This document shows positions 6,776 through 12,754 of a stretch of 12,754 nt of DNA, piece after piece. The notes below the pieces were generated by a model. The model was not told where the DNA came from, did not search any database, and saw only the letters and a program-made list of their open reading frames with translations. The stretch comes from Nitriliruptoraceae bacterium (GTDB taxonomy: Bacteria > Actinomycetota > Nitriliruptoria > Nitriliruptorales > Nitriliruptoraceae), in assembly GCA_007123425.1 (NCBI GenBank), contig SKLC01000049.1, positions 1 through 12,754 of the forward strand, read 5' to 3'. The translations under genes were made by a program, and so were the position numbers. Position 1 is the first letter of the stretch; each line of letters begins with the position of its first letter.

Positions 6776-7924
6776 ATGACCGACGCATACATCGTCGATG
6801 CCGTTCGCACCCCGACCGGCCGGAAGGGAGGAGGCCTCTCCGAGGTCCATCCCGCCGACCTCGGGGCCCATGTCCTCAAGGCGGTGCTCGAGCGCACCGG
6901 CCTCGACCCGTCCAGCGTGGACGACGTGATCTTCGGCTGCGTGGACCAGGTCGGCGCCCAGGCGGGCAACCTCGCGCGCACCGCCTGGCTGTCCGCCGGG
7001 CTGCCCGAGTCCGTGCCGGGCACGACGCTGGACCGCCAGTGCGGCTCCTCGCAGCAGGCCGTGCACTTCGCCGCCCAGGCGGTGATGTCTGGTACGCAGG
7101 ACTTCGTGATCGGCGGCGGCGTCGAGAACATGAGCATGGTGCCGATCGGCGCCGCGCCCATCGCCGGCGTCAAGGCCGGCTACGGCAAGCCCTTCGACAG
7201 CGCCGGCTGGCTCGAGCGCTACGGCGACCAGGAGATCTCGCAGTTCCGCGGCGCGGAGCTGATCGCCGAGAAGTGGGGCTTCTCCCGCGAGGAGCTCGAG
7301 AAGATGGCCCAGGCCAGCCACCAGCGCGCCGCCACCGCCTGGGCGGAGGGCCGCTTCGACGCCGAGGTCGCCCCCTACGAGGGCGTGGCGCAGGATGAGG
7401 GCTTCCGCCCCGACGTCTCGCTGGAGAAGATGGCCTCGCTGCAGCCGATGCGCGAGGGCGGCGTGCTGACCCCGGCGACCTCCAGCCAGATCGCCGACGG
7501 GGCGTCGGCGGTGCTCGTGGCCTCCGGCGACGCGGTCGAGCGTCACGGGCTCACGCCCCTGGCGCGCATCCACACGCTGGCCGTCACCGGCAGCGACCCC
7601 GTCTTCATGCTCACCGGGCCGATCCCGGCGACCGAGATGGCGCTCAAGCGGGCCGGGCTCACCATCGACGACATCGACTGCTTCGAGGTCAACGAGGCCT
7701 TCGCCCCGGTCGTCGCGGCCTGGGCGCACGAGACCGGCGCCTCGCTCGAGCGCACCAACGTCAATGGCGGCGCGATGGCACTGGGCCACCCGCTGGGCGC
7801 CACCGGCGGCAAGCTCATGGCCACGCTGGTCCACGAGCTGCGGCGCACCGGCGGCACCTACGGCATGCAGGTGATGTGCGAGGGCGGTGGCCTGTCCAAC
7901 GCCACCATCATCGAGCGCGTGTAG
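6776..7924 (+). CDS. Thiolase (acetyl-CoA C-acyltransferase)
   Basis: This 382-residue thiolase cleaves a 3-ketoacyl-CoA with CoA to release acetyl-CoA or propionyl-CoA, or runs in reverse. The nucleophile is Cys89 in DRQCGSSQQAVHFAA. Other active-site motifs are NEAFAPV, the histidine loop NGGAMALGHPLGATGG (His338) and the C-terminal acid/base Cys368 in MCEGGGLSNA. All are intact and length is normal. The N-terminus AYIVDAVRTPTGRKGG is typical. I prefer the ATG at 6776 over an in-frame GTG at 6767, because AGGAAAG (6761-6767) is then eight bases upstream. It follows the synthetase by 39 nt and ends 16 nt before a strong hairpin terminator, so the two form a transcription unit. Sequence alone does not separate degradative from biosynthetic thiolases; the neighbours favour degradation. 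Confidence 0.95.
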   Translation: MTDAYIVDAVRTPTGRKGGGLSEVHPADLGAHVLKAVLERTGLDPSSVDDVIFGCVDQVGAQAGNLARTAWLSAGLPESVPGTTLDRQCGSSQQAVHFAAQAVMSGTQDFVIGGGVENMSMVPIGAAPIAGVKAGYGKPFDSAGWLERYGDQEISQFRGAELIAEKWGFSREELEKMAQASHQRAATAWAEGRFDAEVAPYEGVAQDEGFRPDVSLEKMASLQPMREGGVLTPATSSQIADGASAVLVASGDAVERHGLTPLARIHTLAVTGSDPVFMLTGPIPATEMALKRAGLTIDDIDCFEVNEAFAPVVAAWAHETGASLERTNVNGGAMALGHPLGATGGKLMATLVHELRRTGGTYGMQVMCEGGGLSNATIIERV

Positions 7925-7940
7925 GCACCTGAGCCGACCT

Positions 7941-7978
7941 CGGCCCCGCGGCCTCGTCACGGCGAGGTCGCGGGGCCG
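7941..7978 (+). terminator. Hairpin terminator after the thiolase gene
   Basis: A 16-bp stem is formed by 7941-7956 and 7963-7978 with a 6-base loop. It is continuous apart from one G-T (G-U in RNA) pair. It is very GC-rich and is followed by TTCACTT rather than a full T-run, which is common in high-GC bacteria. It probably ends the synthetase-thiolase transcript and separates it from the SDR gene at 8035. Confidence 0.75.
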
Positions 7979-8034
7979 TTCACTTCAGCCGGCCGTGGCG
8001 CCGACCACGCCGGGCGACGACGAGGGAGCGGATG

Positions 8035-8793
8035 ATGACGGATGAGCTCGAGGGCCGCCTCGCGCTGGTCACCGGTGGCGGGCGCGGCATCGGCCGGGCC
8101 ATCAGCCTCGCGCTGGCGGCCGATGGCGCGGATGTCGCGGTCAGCTACCGCCGTGATGCCGATGCGGCAGACGAGACCGTGAGGGAGATCGAGGGGCTCG
8201 GGCGTCGGGCGCGGGCCTATCAGGCATCGATCGACGCGCTCGAGGACGCCGAGCGCCTGATCGCCGGGATCGGCGACGACTTCGGGCGCCTCGATGTCCT
8301 CGTCAACAACGCCGGCGTGGCCAGCCGGGGGCGCGCGGTGGCCGACACCGACCCGGACGAGGTGGGACGCCTGCTGGCGACGCACGCGATCGGGGCGCAT
8401 CACCTGTGCCGGCTGGCCATCCCGCTGCTGCGCGAGCGGTCTCGCGGCGACATCGTCTTCATCTCCTCGGTCGCCACCGACCGCATGGCCGCCACCGGCG
8501 CGCCCTACAACATGGGGAAGGCCGCCATGGAAGCGCTGGCGGCAACGCTGGCCAAGGAGGAGCGCGACCACGGCATCCACGTCAATATCGTCGCGCCGGG
8601 GCTCGTGGAGACCGAGATGGGACGCCGACTGGTCAAGGCCCGGGGCGTGGACGACATCCGGCAGCTCGACGAGACCATGCCCTTCGGCCGCGTGTGCCGC
8701 CCCGAGGACGTCGCCGGCGTCGTGCGCTTCCTCGTCTCGGACGCTGCCGGTTACGTCACAGGTGAGCGGATCCGCGTCCACGGCGGAGACTGA
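8035..8793 (+). CDS. SDR-family oxidoreductase (FabG-like), second copy
   Basis: This 252-residue classical short-chain dehydrogenase has TGGGRGIG (13-20), basic residues after the second strand in SYRRD (37-41) that suggest NADP(H), NNAG (91-94), Ser145 and the YNMGK motif (Tyr158, Lys162). The usual structural or catalytic Asn of the tetrad (normally in V-N-L-x-G) is replaced by His117 in ATHAIGAHH. It ends RIRVHGGD, slightly short after the last strand. Two adjacent ATGs exist at 8032 and 8035. I chose 8035 because GAGGGAG (8022-8028) is then six bases away instead of three. It lies 110 nt after the thiolase behind a terminator and carries no copy of the shared motif, so how it is transcribed is unclear. 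It is only distantly similar to the other SDR here, so the two are not a recent duplication. Confidence 0.92.
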   Translation: MTDELEGRLALVTGGGRGIGRAISLALAADGADVAVSYRRDADAADETVREIEGLGRRARAYQASIDALEDAERLIAGIGDDFGRLDVLVNNAGVASRGRAVADTDPDEVGRLLATHAIGAHHLCRLAIPLLRERSRGDIVFISSVATDRMAATGAPYNMGKAAMEALAATLAKEERDHGIHVNIVAPGLVETEMGRRLVKARGVDDIRQLDETMPFGRVCRPEDVAGVVRFLVSDAAGYVTGERIRVHGGD

Positions 8794-8832
8794 CGTCCAC
8801 CGTTCGTCCGCGCCGCGCCGCTGGTGGAGCCT

Positions 8833-8873
8833 TGCGGTGCGTGGGCGATAGACCCCTCGACGGACGCACCGCA
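8833..8873. terminator. First hairpin of a convergent double terminator
   Basis: TGCGGTGCGT (8833-8842) pairs perfectly with ACGCACCGCA (8864-8873), a 10-bp stem around a 21-base loop that can itself form a GGG/CCC mini-stem. It lies between the convergent SDR gene (ends 8793) and lipoprotein gene (ends 8923) and abuts the stronger hairpin that follows. Confidence 0.45.
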
Positions 8874-8915
8874 CGCCCTCGGGCCCGGTCGAGCGACGAC
8901 CGGGCCCGAGGGCGT
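8873..8915. terminator. Bidirectional hairpin terminator, perfect 19-bp stem
   Basis: Bases 8873-8891 and 8897-8915 are perfect inverted repeats of 19 bp around a 5-base loop (AGCGA), nearly all G and C. It sits 8 nt beyond the stop of the leftward lipoprotein gene and about 80 nt beyond the stop of the rightward SDR gene. No T-run is present on either side, as often in high-GC genomes. It most likely ends both transcripts and insulates the two blocks. Confidence 0.8.
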
Positions 8916-8922
8916 CGCCGTA

Positions 8923-10524
8923 TCAGCGGTCGGCGTCCGCGCGGATCCCCACCCCACGGACCTGGTGCAGGGCCGCGCCATGGGGCTCGAAGCCGACGAC
9001 CTCCTCGCGCGTGAGGTAGCCGCTGGCGCGGAAGACCAGCGGCACGTTGAACGACTCCTCTGCCACGGCCTCGCGCACGAGGTCGTGCACGAGCTCCTCG
9101 CGCTCCTGCTCGTCCACGGTCGCCACGGTCAGCTCGTGGAGGCGACGGACCTCATCGGTGGTGTGGTCGCCGGGGTTGCCGAAGCTCTCCACGTAGAGCT
9201 GCGTGGTGAGCGAGGGGTCGGCCTGGCCGGCCGTCAGGGTGACCAGCGCGTCGCCCTCCTCGTTCGCGAGGAAGAGCTCGGCCGTCTGGGACGGCTCCAC
9301 GGCGCGCAGCTGCAGCTCGATGCCCAGCGGCTCGAGCTGCTGCTGGATCACCTCGCCGACGACATCGAAGTCCTCGATCGGCGGCGTGAGGACCTCCAGG
9401 GAGAAGCCGTCCTCGAGTCCCGCTTCGGCGAGCAGCTCCTGCGCGCGCTCGGGGTCGTGGCCGGCCTGCTCGTCGACCTCGGGAACGTGGGCCCAGAACT
9501 CCGCCGGGAAGGGCTGGTGGGCAGGCTCGCCGTAGCCGCGGAAGACGCCCTCCAGGATCGCCTCCCGGTCGATCGCGAGGTTGAGGGCGCGGCGCACGCG
9601 GGGGTCGTCGAGCTCCGACTTGGTGCGGTTGAGCATCATCTGCATGTAGGCCAGGCTGGTCGCGGGGTCGACGTCGACGCCGTCGATCTGCTTGGCCTCG
9701 TCGACGTAGGCCGAGGCGACCCAGGTGACGTCCAGCTCGCCGGTCTGCAACGCGTTCAGTCGCGTGCGGTCATCGGGCAGAATGCGGGTCTCGAATGCCC
9801 CGACCTTGATCGTCTCGGGGTCCCAGTAGTCCTCGAAGGGCTCCTGGAGGATGATGTCGCCGGGGCGGTACTCGACCACCTCGAACATGCCGGCGCCCGC
9901 GGAGCGCTCCGCGAGCAGCTCCTCATCGTCGTGCGCCGCGGGGCTGATCATCGCTCCGGCCCGGCCGGCGAGCACGCCGGGCAGGGTCGCGTCGGGACCC
10001 GCGAGGTGGAGGTCGACGCGGTGCTCGTCGACGACCTCGATGTCCTCGATCGAGGTCAGCTGGCCCGCGACGGCCGAGGCCTCGTGGGTCATGGCCCGCT
10101 CGAGGTTCGCGGCCACGGCCTCGCCGTCGAGGACCTCGCCGTCGTGGAAGGTGACGTCCTCGCGCAGGTGGAGCGTGAGCGTGGCTCCGTCGTCGCTGTA
10201 CTCCCAGTCCTCGGCCAGCCCGGGGACCAGCTCCACGTCGTTGGTGGTGTGGACCAGCCGGTCGTAGGTGTGGCTGAGCATCAGGAGGTCCCACTCGGAC
10301 CTCGCCCGGTGGGGGTCGAAGCCGGCGCTCAGGTCGAGCGAGACGCCCCACCGCAGGGTGGCGTCCTCGTCGAGCTCGACGTCCTCGTCGCTCTCGGGGG
10401 CGTCGGCGTCGTCCGACGCCGGGTCGGTGGCGGTCTCGTCGCCCTCGTCCACCGGAGCGCACGCCGTCATCAGCAGCATCGAGGCGGTCACGGCAAGGGC
10501 AACGGGTCTCGGGGTGAAGCGCAC
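8923..10524 (-). CDS. Family 5 extracellular solute-binding lipoprotein (ABC transporter), copy 1
   Basis: This 533-residue protein resembles the DppA/OppA group (SBP_bac_5), which binds peptides, nickel, glycosides or other solutes outside the membrane for an ABC importer. It has a lipoprotein signal peptide, with basic MRFTPRP, a hydrophobic stretch and a lipobox ending at Cys22 (LMTAC). A very acidic linker (about 26-54) follows. Family motifs include DPHRARSEWD, YDRLVH, GLAEDWEYSDDG, TLTLHLREDVTFHDGEVLDG and VRRALNLAIDREAILEGVF. The start is GTG at 10524 with GAGGAG seven bases upstream. It is a clear paralogue of the next gene (10723-12330). Neither has a permease or ATPase beside it within the window. 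Motif copy D lies about 145 nt upstream. The ligand is unknown; the neighbours suggest the substrate of the catabolic genes or a related compound. Confidence 0.93.
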   Translation of the reverse strand: MRFTPRPVALAVTASMLLMTACAPVDEGDETATDPASDDADAPESDEDVELDEDATLRWGVSLDLSAGFDPHRARSEWDLLMLSHTYDRLVHTTNDVELVPGLAEDWEYSDDGATLTLHLREDVTFHDGEVLDGEAVAANLERAMTHEASAVAGQLTSIEDIEVVDEHRVDLHLAGPDATLPGVLAGRAGAMISPAAHDDEELLAERSAGAGMFEVVEYRPGDIILQEPFEDYWDPETIKVGAFETRILPDDRTRLNALQTGELDVTWVASAYVDEAKQIDGVDVDPATSLAYMQMMLNRTKSELDDPRVRRALNLAIDREAILEGVFRGYGEPAHQPFPAEFWAHVPEVDEQAGHDPERAQELLAEAGLEDGFSLEVLTPPIEDFDVVGEVIQQQLEPLGIELQLRAVEPSQTAELFLANEEGDALVTLTAGQADPSLTTQLYVESFGNPGDHTTDEVRRLHELTVATVDEQEREELVHDLVREAVAEESFNVPLVFRASGYLTREEVVGFEPHGAALHQVRGVGIRADADR

Positions 10525-10603
10525 GGGGCAGCTCCTCTATTGGTCCGGCACGGGAGAAGGAGGAGCTCGCGACGCGGGGGGACACGACATGGCCCCAGGT
10601 GTC

Positions 10604-10624
10604 GGCGTCGTTCGCGAACGCGCC
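10604..10624. repeat. Bulged palindrome in the leader of lipoprotein copy 1
   Basis: GGCG-t-CGTTCG followed by CGAACG-CGCC forms a 20-base palindrome with one bulged T. Its core CGTTCGCGAACG (10609-10620) is perfect. It lies about 85 nt upstream of the GTG start, between motif copy D and the gene. It could be a second operator or an RNA hairpin. It does not have the GAAC-N4-GTTC layout of actinobacterial LexA boxes. Confidence 0.4.
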
Positions 10625-10668
10625 CCATCTGGCAGCGGCCCGGACGACGACTCCTCCGAGGCGCGAAC

Positions 10669-10686
10669 ACTAGCCATCGATCGCTA
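10669..10686. promoter_or_regulatory. Shared 18-bp regulatory motif, copy D
   Basis: The minus strand reads TAGCGATCGATGGCTAGT. The 16 bases TAGCCATCGATCGCTA (10671-10686, plus strand) are a near-perfect palindrome, with a single symmetric pair off. Including two flanking bases, the minus strand begins GCTTAGCG, and CTTAGCG is also the left edge of copy A. It lies about 145 nt upstream of lipoprotein copy 1, in the same orientation-independent upstream position as the other copies. A possible minus-strand -10 (TAGTGT, 10672-10667) overlaps it. Confidence 0.5.
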
Positions 10687-10722
10687 AGCCAACGAAACCG
10701 GACGTGTGCCGGGTCCCGCGAG

Positions 10723-12330
10723 TCAGTCCGCCGCCATCCCGAGGCCGCGGAACTCCCGAATGAAGATCCAGGGCTCGAGACCGACGACGTCCTCGTTTGC
10801 CGCGGCAACGTTGACCGCGTTGTAGACAGGGACCATGCTCTGCGAGTCCTCGGCGACCAACGCGGAGAGCTCACGCAGCAGGTCGGCACGTTCCTCCTCA
10901 TCGATGGTCGCCAGCGCCTCAGAGTGCAGCTCCTCGATCTCCTCACTCGTGAGTCCGCTCGGGTTGGCGAAGCTGTCAGAGGTGTAGAGCAGGTCGATGG
11001 TCATCGACGGGTCGGGCCGGCCTCCCCAGGTCATGAACATCGCATCGCCGTCCTGCTCGCCGTAGAAGCGGTCGATCATCACGATGCCCTCGAACTGGCG
11101 AATGGAGACGTCCAGTCCGATCTCGGTGAGCTGATCGGCGAGCACCTCGGCCACCTGCAGCTGGCTCGGGATCGTCACCGAGTACAGCTCGAATTCGAAC
11201 CCGTCGGGATAGCCGGCCTCCTCGAGGAGCTCCCGCGCACGGTCGGGATCGTGCGGGAACAGGTCGGGGCCCACGTCGGGGTCCGTAGCGAAGTAGTCAG
11301 GCGGGAACGGCTGAACGGTCGGGGTGACCTCATCGGCGAACACCCCTTCGGCGATGCCGTTCCGGTCGATCGCGTGGTGCAACGCCTCGCGCACCAACGG
11401 ATCAGCGAACTCGGGTCGGTTCTCGGGATTGAGCTGCATCGTGCCGAGCTGAAGCGTCTGCACGACGTCGACGACGAGGCCCTGCTGCTCCGCCTCGTCG
11501 ATCTGTCTCGGCTCGATCGAGGCGAGATCGATCTGTCCGCTGCGGAGCGCGTTGAGCCTGGTGGCGTCATCGGGCATGACCGTCATCTCGAGTCGCGCGA
11601 CCGCCGCCGACTCCGGGTCCCAGTACTCGTCGTACCGCTCGTAGACGACCTCGTGGTCGGGGGCGTGGTCGACCACCTCGTACATGCCAGCGCCCACCGG
11701 TTGGTGATCGAGATCCTCGTCGAACGCGGCTGGACTGGCCATCGCGCCGGGCCGATCGGAGAGGACCAGCGGCAGCGATGCATCGGCATGGGCGAGGTGG
11801 AAAACCACCTCGTGCTCACCCATGACCTCGACCTCCTCGATCAGGCCCAGCTGAGCGGCCACCGCGGACCCTTCGACGGTCTGCCCGCGCTCGATGTTGG
11901 CGGCCACCGCCTCACCATTGAAGGGCTCGCCGTCGTGGAAGGTCACGCCCTCCCGCAGGTGGAAGGTCAACTCCTCGCCGTCGTCAGAGAACTCCCACTC
12001 TTCAGCCAGCCCCGGCACGGCCTCCCCGTCGGGCGAGATGTGCACGAGCCGGTCGTAGACCGGCCAGAGCCACACGTTGTCCGTGGAGCTCGAGGCGCGG
12101 TGTGGGTCGAGTCGGCTGGCATCGATAGTGGCGCCGTAGCGCAAGGTGGCGTCCTCGTCGATGCCCCGCTCGGCACCGTCATCCTCGGAGTCGGTGCCGG
12201 TGTCTGCCGCCTCGTCACCCTCCCCTTCCTGCCCGGGGGCGTCGACGGGCGCGCACGCCGCGAGCACGCTCCCTGCGACCAGGGCTCCTGCGATCGCTCG
12301 CGCTCGTGTCGCCTTCGAACTTCCCACCAT
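10723..12330 (-). CDS. Family 5 extracellular solute-binding lipoprotein (ABC transporter), copy 2
   Basis: This 535-residue paralogue of the neighbouring lipoprotein gene shares many blocks: DEDATLR, DPHRA, YDRLVH, VPGLAE-W, FHLREGVTFHDGEPFNGEAV, NIER and PGAMASPAAF. The signal peptide is basic MVGSSKATRARA, then a hydrophobic stretch and a lipobox VLAAC ending at Cys26. An acidic, low-complexity linker (about 30-56) follows. I start at ATG 12330, where GAAGGG lies six bases upstream and a proper signal peptide results. The frame is open to 12444, but the added residues do not look like a signal peptide and would span the promoter motif. Motif copy E lies about 50 nt upstream and is shared with the divergent synthetase. 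The ligand is unknown. Tandem paralogues may bind different ligands of the same class for a transporter encoded elsewhere. Confidence 0.93.
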   Translation of the reverse strand: MVGSSKATRARAIAGALVAGSVLAACAPVDAPGQEGEGDEAADTGTDSEDDGAERGIDEDATLRYGATIDASRLDPHRASSSTDNVWLWPVYDRLVHISPDGEAVPGLAEEWEFSDDGEELTFHLREGVTFHDGEPFNGEAVAANIERGQTVEGSAVAAQLGLIEEVEVMGEHEVVFHLAHADASLPLVLSDRPGAMASPAAFDEDLDHQPVGAGMYEVVDHAPDHEVVYERYDEYWDPESAAVARLEMTVMPDDATRLNALRSGQIDLASIEPRQIDEAEQQGLVVDVVQTLQLGTMQLNPENRPEFADPLVREALHHAIDRNGIAEGVFADEVTPTVQPFPPDYFATDPDVGPDLFPHDPDRARELLEEAGYPDGFEFELYSVTIPSQLQVAEVLADQLTEIGLDVSIRQFEGIVMIDRFYGEQDGDAMFMTWGGRPDPSMTIDLLYTSDSFANPSGLTSEEIEELHSEALATIDEEERADLLRELSALVAEDSQSMVPVYNAVNVAAANEDVVGLEPWIFIREFRGLGMAAD

Positions 12331-12381
12331 GCCGCACCCTTCTTCCATCCGCGCCCCAACACGCGAGAATGAAAGAATACC

Positions 12382-12399
12382 AATCGATCGTTCAGGGCT
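12382..12399. promoter_or_regulatory. Shared 18-bp regulatory motif, copy E (diverged)
   Basis: The plus strand reads AATCGATCGTTCAGGGCT. It matches copy B at 10 of the first 14 positions. Read the other way it shares GATCGTTC with copy B, followed by GCTATG after a three-base insertion. It lies between the divergent lipoprotein copy 2 (start 12330) and acyl-CoA synthetase 2 (start 12447). An 11-base palindrome CTATGGCATAG (12398-12408) overlaps its right edge, and TAGACT (12406-12411) is a possible rightward -10. This is the weakest of the five copies. Confidence 0.4.
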
Positions 12400-12446
12400 A
12401 TGGCATAGACTCCCGGCGCGAAGCGCAACCCAGCCAAGGAGCATCC

Positions 12447-12754
12447 GTGTACCCGGGAGTCCACGCCGCCGAGCGGCCCGACAAGCCGGCCATCATCATG
12501 GGCGAGTCCGGCGAGACCGTCACCTACCGCGAGCTCGATGAGGGCTCGAACCGGGTCGCGCAGTACCTGCACGGGCTGGGCCTGCGCCGCGGCGACGGGA
12601 TCGCGCTGCTGCTGGAGAACCGTCCGGGCTACCTGGAGGTGTGCTGGGGCGCCGAGCGCTCGGGGCTGTACTACACCGCGATCAGCACGCGGCTGACCCC
12701 GGACGAGATCGCCTACATCGTCGAGGACGCCGGCGCGCAGGTGATGATCACCTC
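12447..12754 (+). CDS. Acyl-CoA synthetase (AMP-binding), N-terminal part; cut by window end
   Basis: The first 102 codons of a second ANL-superfamily acyl-CoA ligase are visible; the gene runs off the window. The start is GTG at 12447, with AAGGAG (12436-12441) five bases upstream. The protein begins M-YPGVHAAERPDKPAIIM, and family members commonly begin MYPG, which supports this start. TVTYRELDEGSNRVAQYL, RRGDGIALLLENRPGYLEV and SGLYYTAISTRLTPDEIAYI are the usual N-terminal blocks. The catalytic P-loop and C-terminal lysine lie beyond the window and cannot be checked. It is divergent from lipoprotein copy 2 with motif copy E between them. It is clearly distinct from the synthetase at 5177-6736, so the locus probably activates two acids or one acid at two stages. 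Confidence 0.9.
   Translation, partial: MYPGVHAAERPDKPAIIMGESGETVTYRELDEGSNRVAQYLHGLGLRRGDGIALLLENRPGYLEVCWGAERSGLYYTAISTRLTPDEIAYIVEDAGAQVMIT

Larger units (their letters stand above)
10525..10722. other. Intergenic leader between the two lipoprotein genes
   Basis: This 198-nt stretch holds motif copy D (10669-10686), a bulged palindrome (10604-10624) and the ribosome binding site of the downstream lipoprotein gene. The presence of the motif suggests the gene at 8923-10524 has its own promoter rather than relying on read-through. The only hairpin seen just after the upstream gene's stop is weak (CCGG arms at 10698-10701 and 10709-10712). Confidence 0.5.

Noticed and set aside
5126..7960. 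A 944-codon open frame on the minus strand opposite the synthetase and thiolase genes
   Set aside because: It is antisense to two genes with intact catalytic motifs. Its translation is Val/Leu/Asp/His/Arg-rich low-complexity sequence, the usual shadow of high-GC coding DNA, and it crosses a promoter and a terminator.
10609..10620. SOS (LexA) box
   Set aside because: Actinobacterial LexA boxes have GAAC-N4-GTTC. Here the halves are the reverse arrangement, GTTC then GAAC, and no DNA-repair gene is nearby.
10698..10712. CCGG/CCGG hairpin as terminator of lipoprotein copy 2
   Set aside because: Only four contiguous base pairs, with a short broken T-rich stretch after it. Too weak to call.
8824..12372. 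An 1182-codon open frame on the plus strand opposite both lipoprotein genes
   Set aside because: It is antisense to two clear lipoproteins, contains no recognisable domain and has the same composition-driven character. It starts inside the terminator region.
1..12754. Mobile element, phage, CRISPR, toxin-antitoxin or biosynthetic gene cluster
   Set aside because: No transposase, integrase, direct repeat array, small paired genes or synthase modules were seen. Gene content and composition are uniform across the window.

Overview
This window is GC-rich (roughly 70 % by eye) bacterial DNA with dense, high-GC-biased codons, GTG as well as ATG starts, and a predicted F420-dependent luciferase-like oxidoreductase. 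Together these suggest an Actinomycetota chromosome. The secreted lipoproteins have very acidic linkers, but I cannot fix the genus or class. No rRNA, tRNA, CRISPR array, transposase or phage gene was seen. No transcriptional regulator is encoded in the window.

Layout, left to right. (1) Bases 1-279 look like the promoter and leader of a leftward gene of which only about five codons fall in the window. (2) Bases 280-4905 are a leftward five-gene operon with gaps of about 39-61 nt. In transcription order it encodes a MaoC-type hydratase, an SDR dehydrogenase, a crotonase-family enoyl-CoA hydratase, an LLM-class (F420) oxidoreductase and an ACAD10/11-type phosphotransferase. (3) A 271-nt divergent promoter region follows. 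(4) Rightward genes encode an acyl-CoA synthetase and a thiolase, closed by a strong hairpin terminator at 7941-7978, then a second SDR. (5) A double hairpin at 8833-8915 separates this block from two leftward, paralogous family-5 solute-binding lipoproteins. No permease or ATPase gene accompanies them. (6) At the right edge a second acyl-CoA synthetase, cut by the window end, diverges from the second lipoprotein.

Working model (inference). The lipoproteins capture an external organic substrate. The acyl-CoA synthetases activate a carboxylic acid to its CoA thioester. The hydratases, SDRs and thiolase carry out the hydration, oxidation and thiolysis steps of a beta-oxidation-like route. The phosphotransferase may handle a hydroxyacyl-CoA, as in ACAD10/11 or LvaA-type pathways. 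No acyl-CoA dehydrogenase is present here, so the first oxidation must be encoded elsewhere. The substrate is not determinable from this sequence; the MaoC, LLM and SDR combination is also seen in actinobacterial steroid and isoprenoid side-chain clusters.

The most interesting non-coding signal is an 18-bp motif, approximately TAGCGAWCGATCAGCAAG. It occurs five times, always between genes and always upstream of a transcription-unit start (222-239, 5047-5064, 5127-5144, 10669-10686, 12382-12399). It ties the catabolic operons and the two solute-binding proteins together as one probable regulon, with the regulator encoded outside the window.
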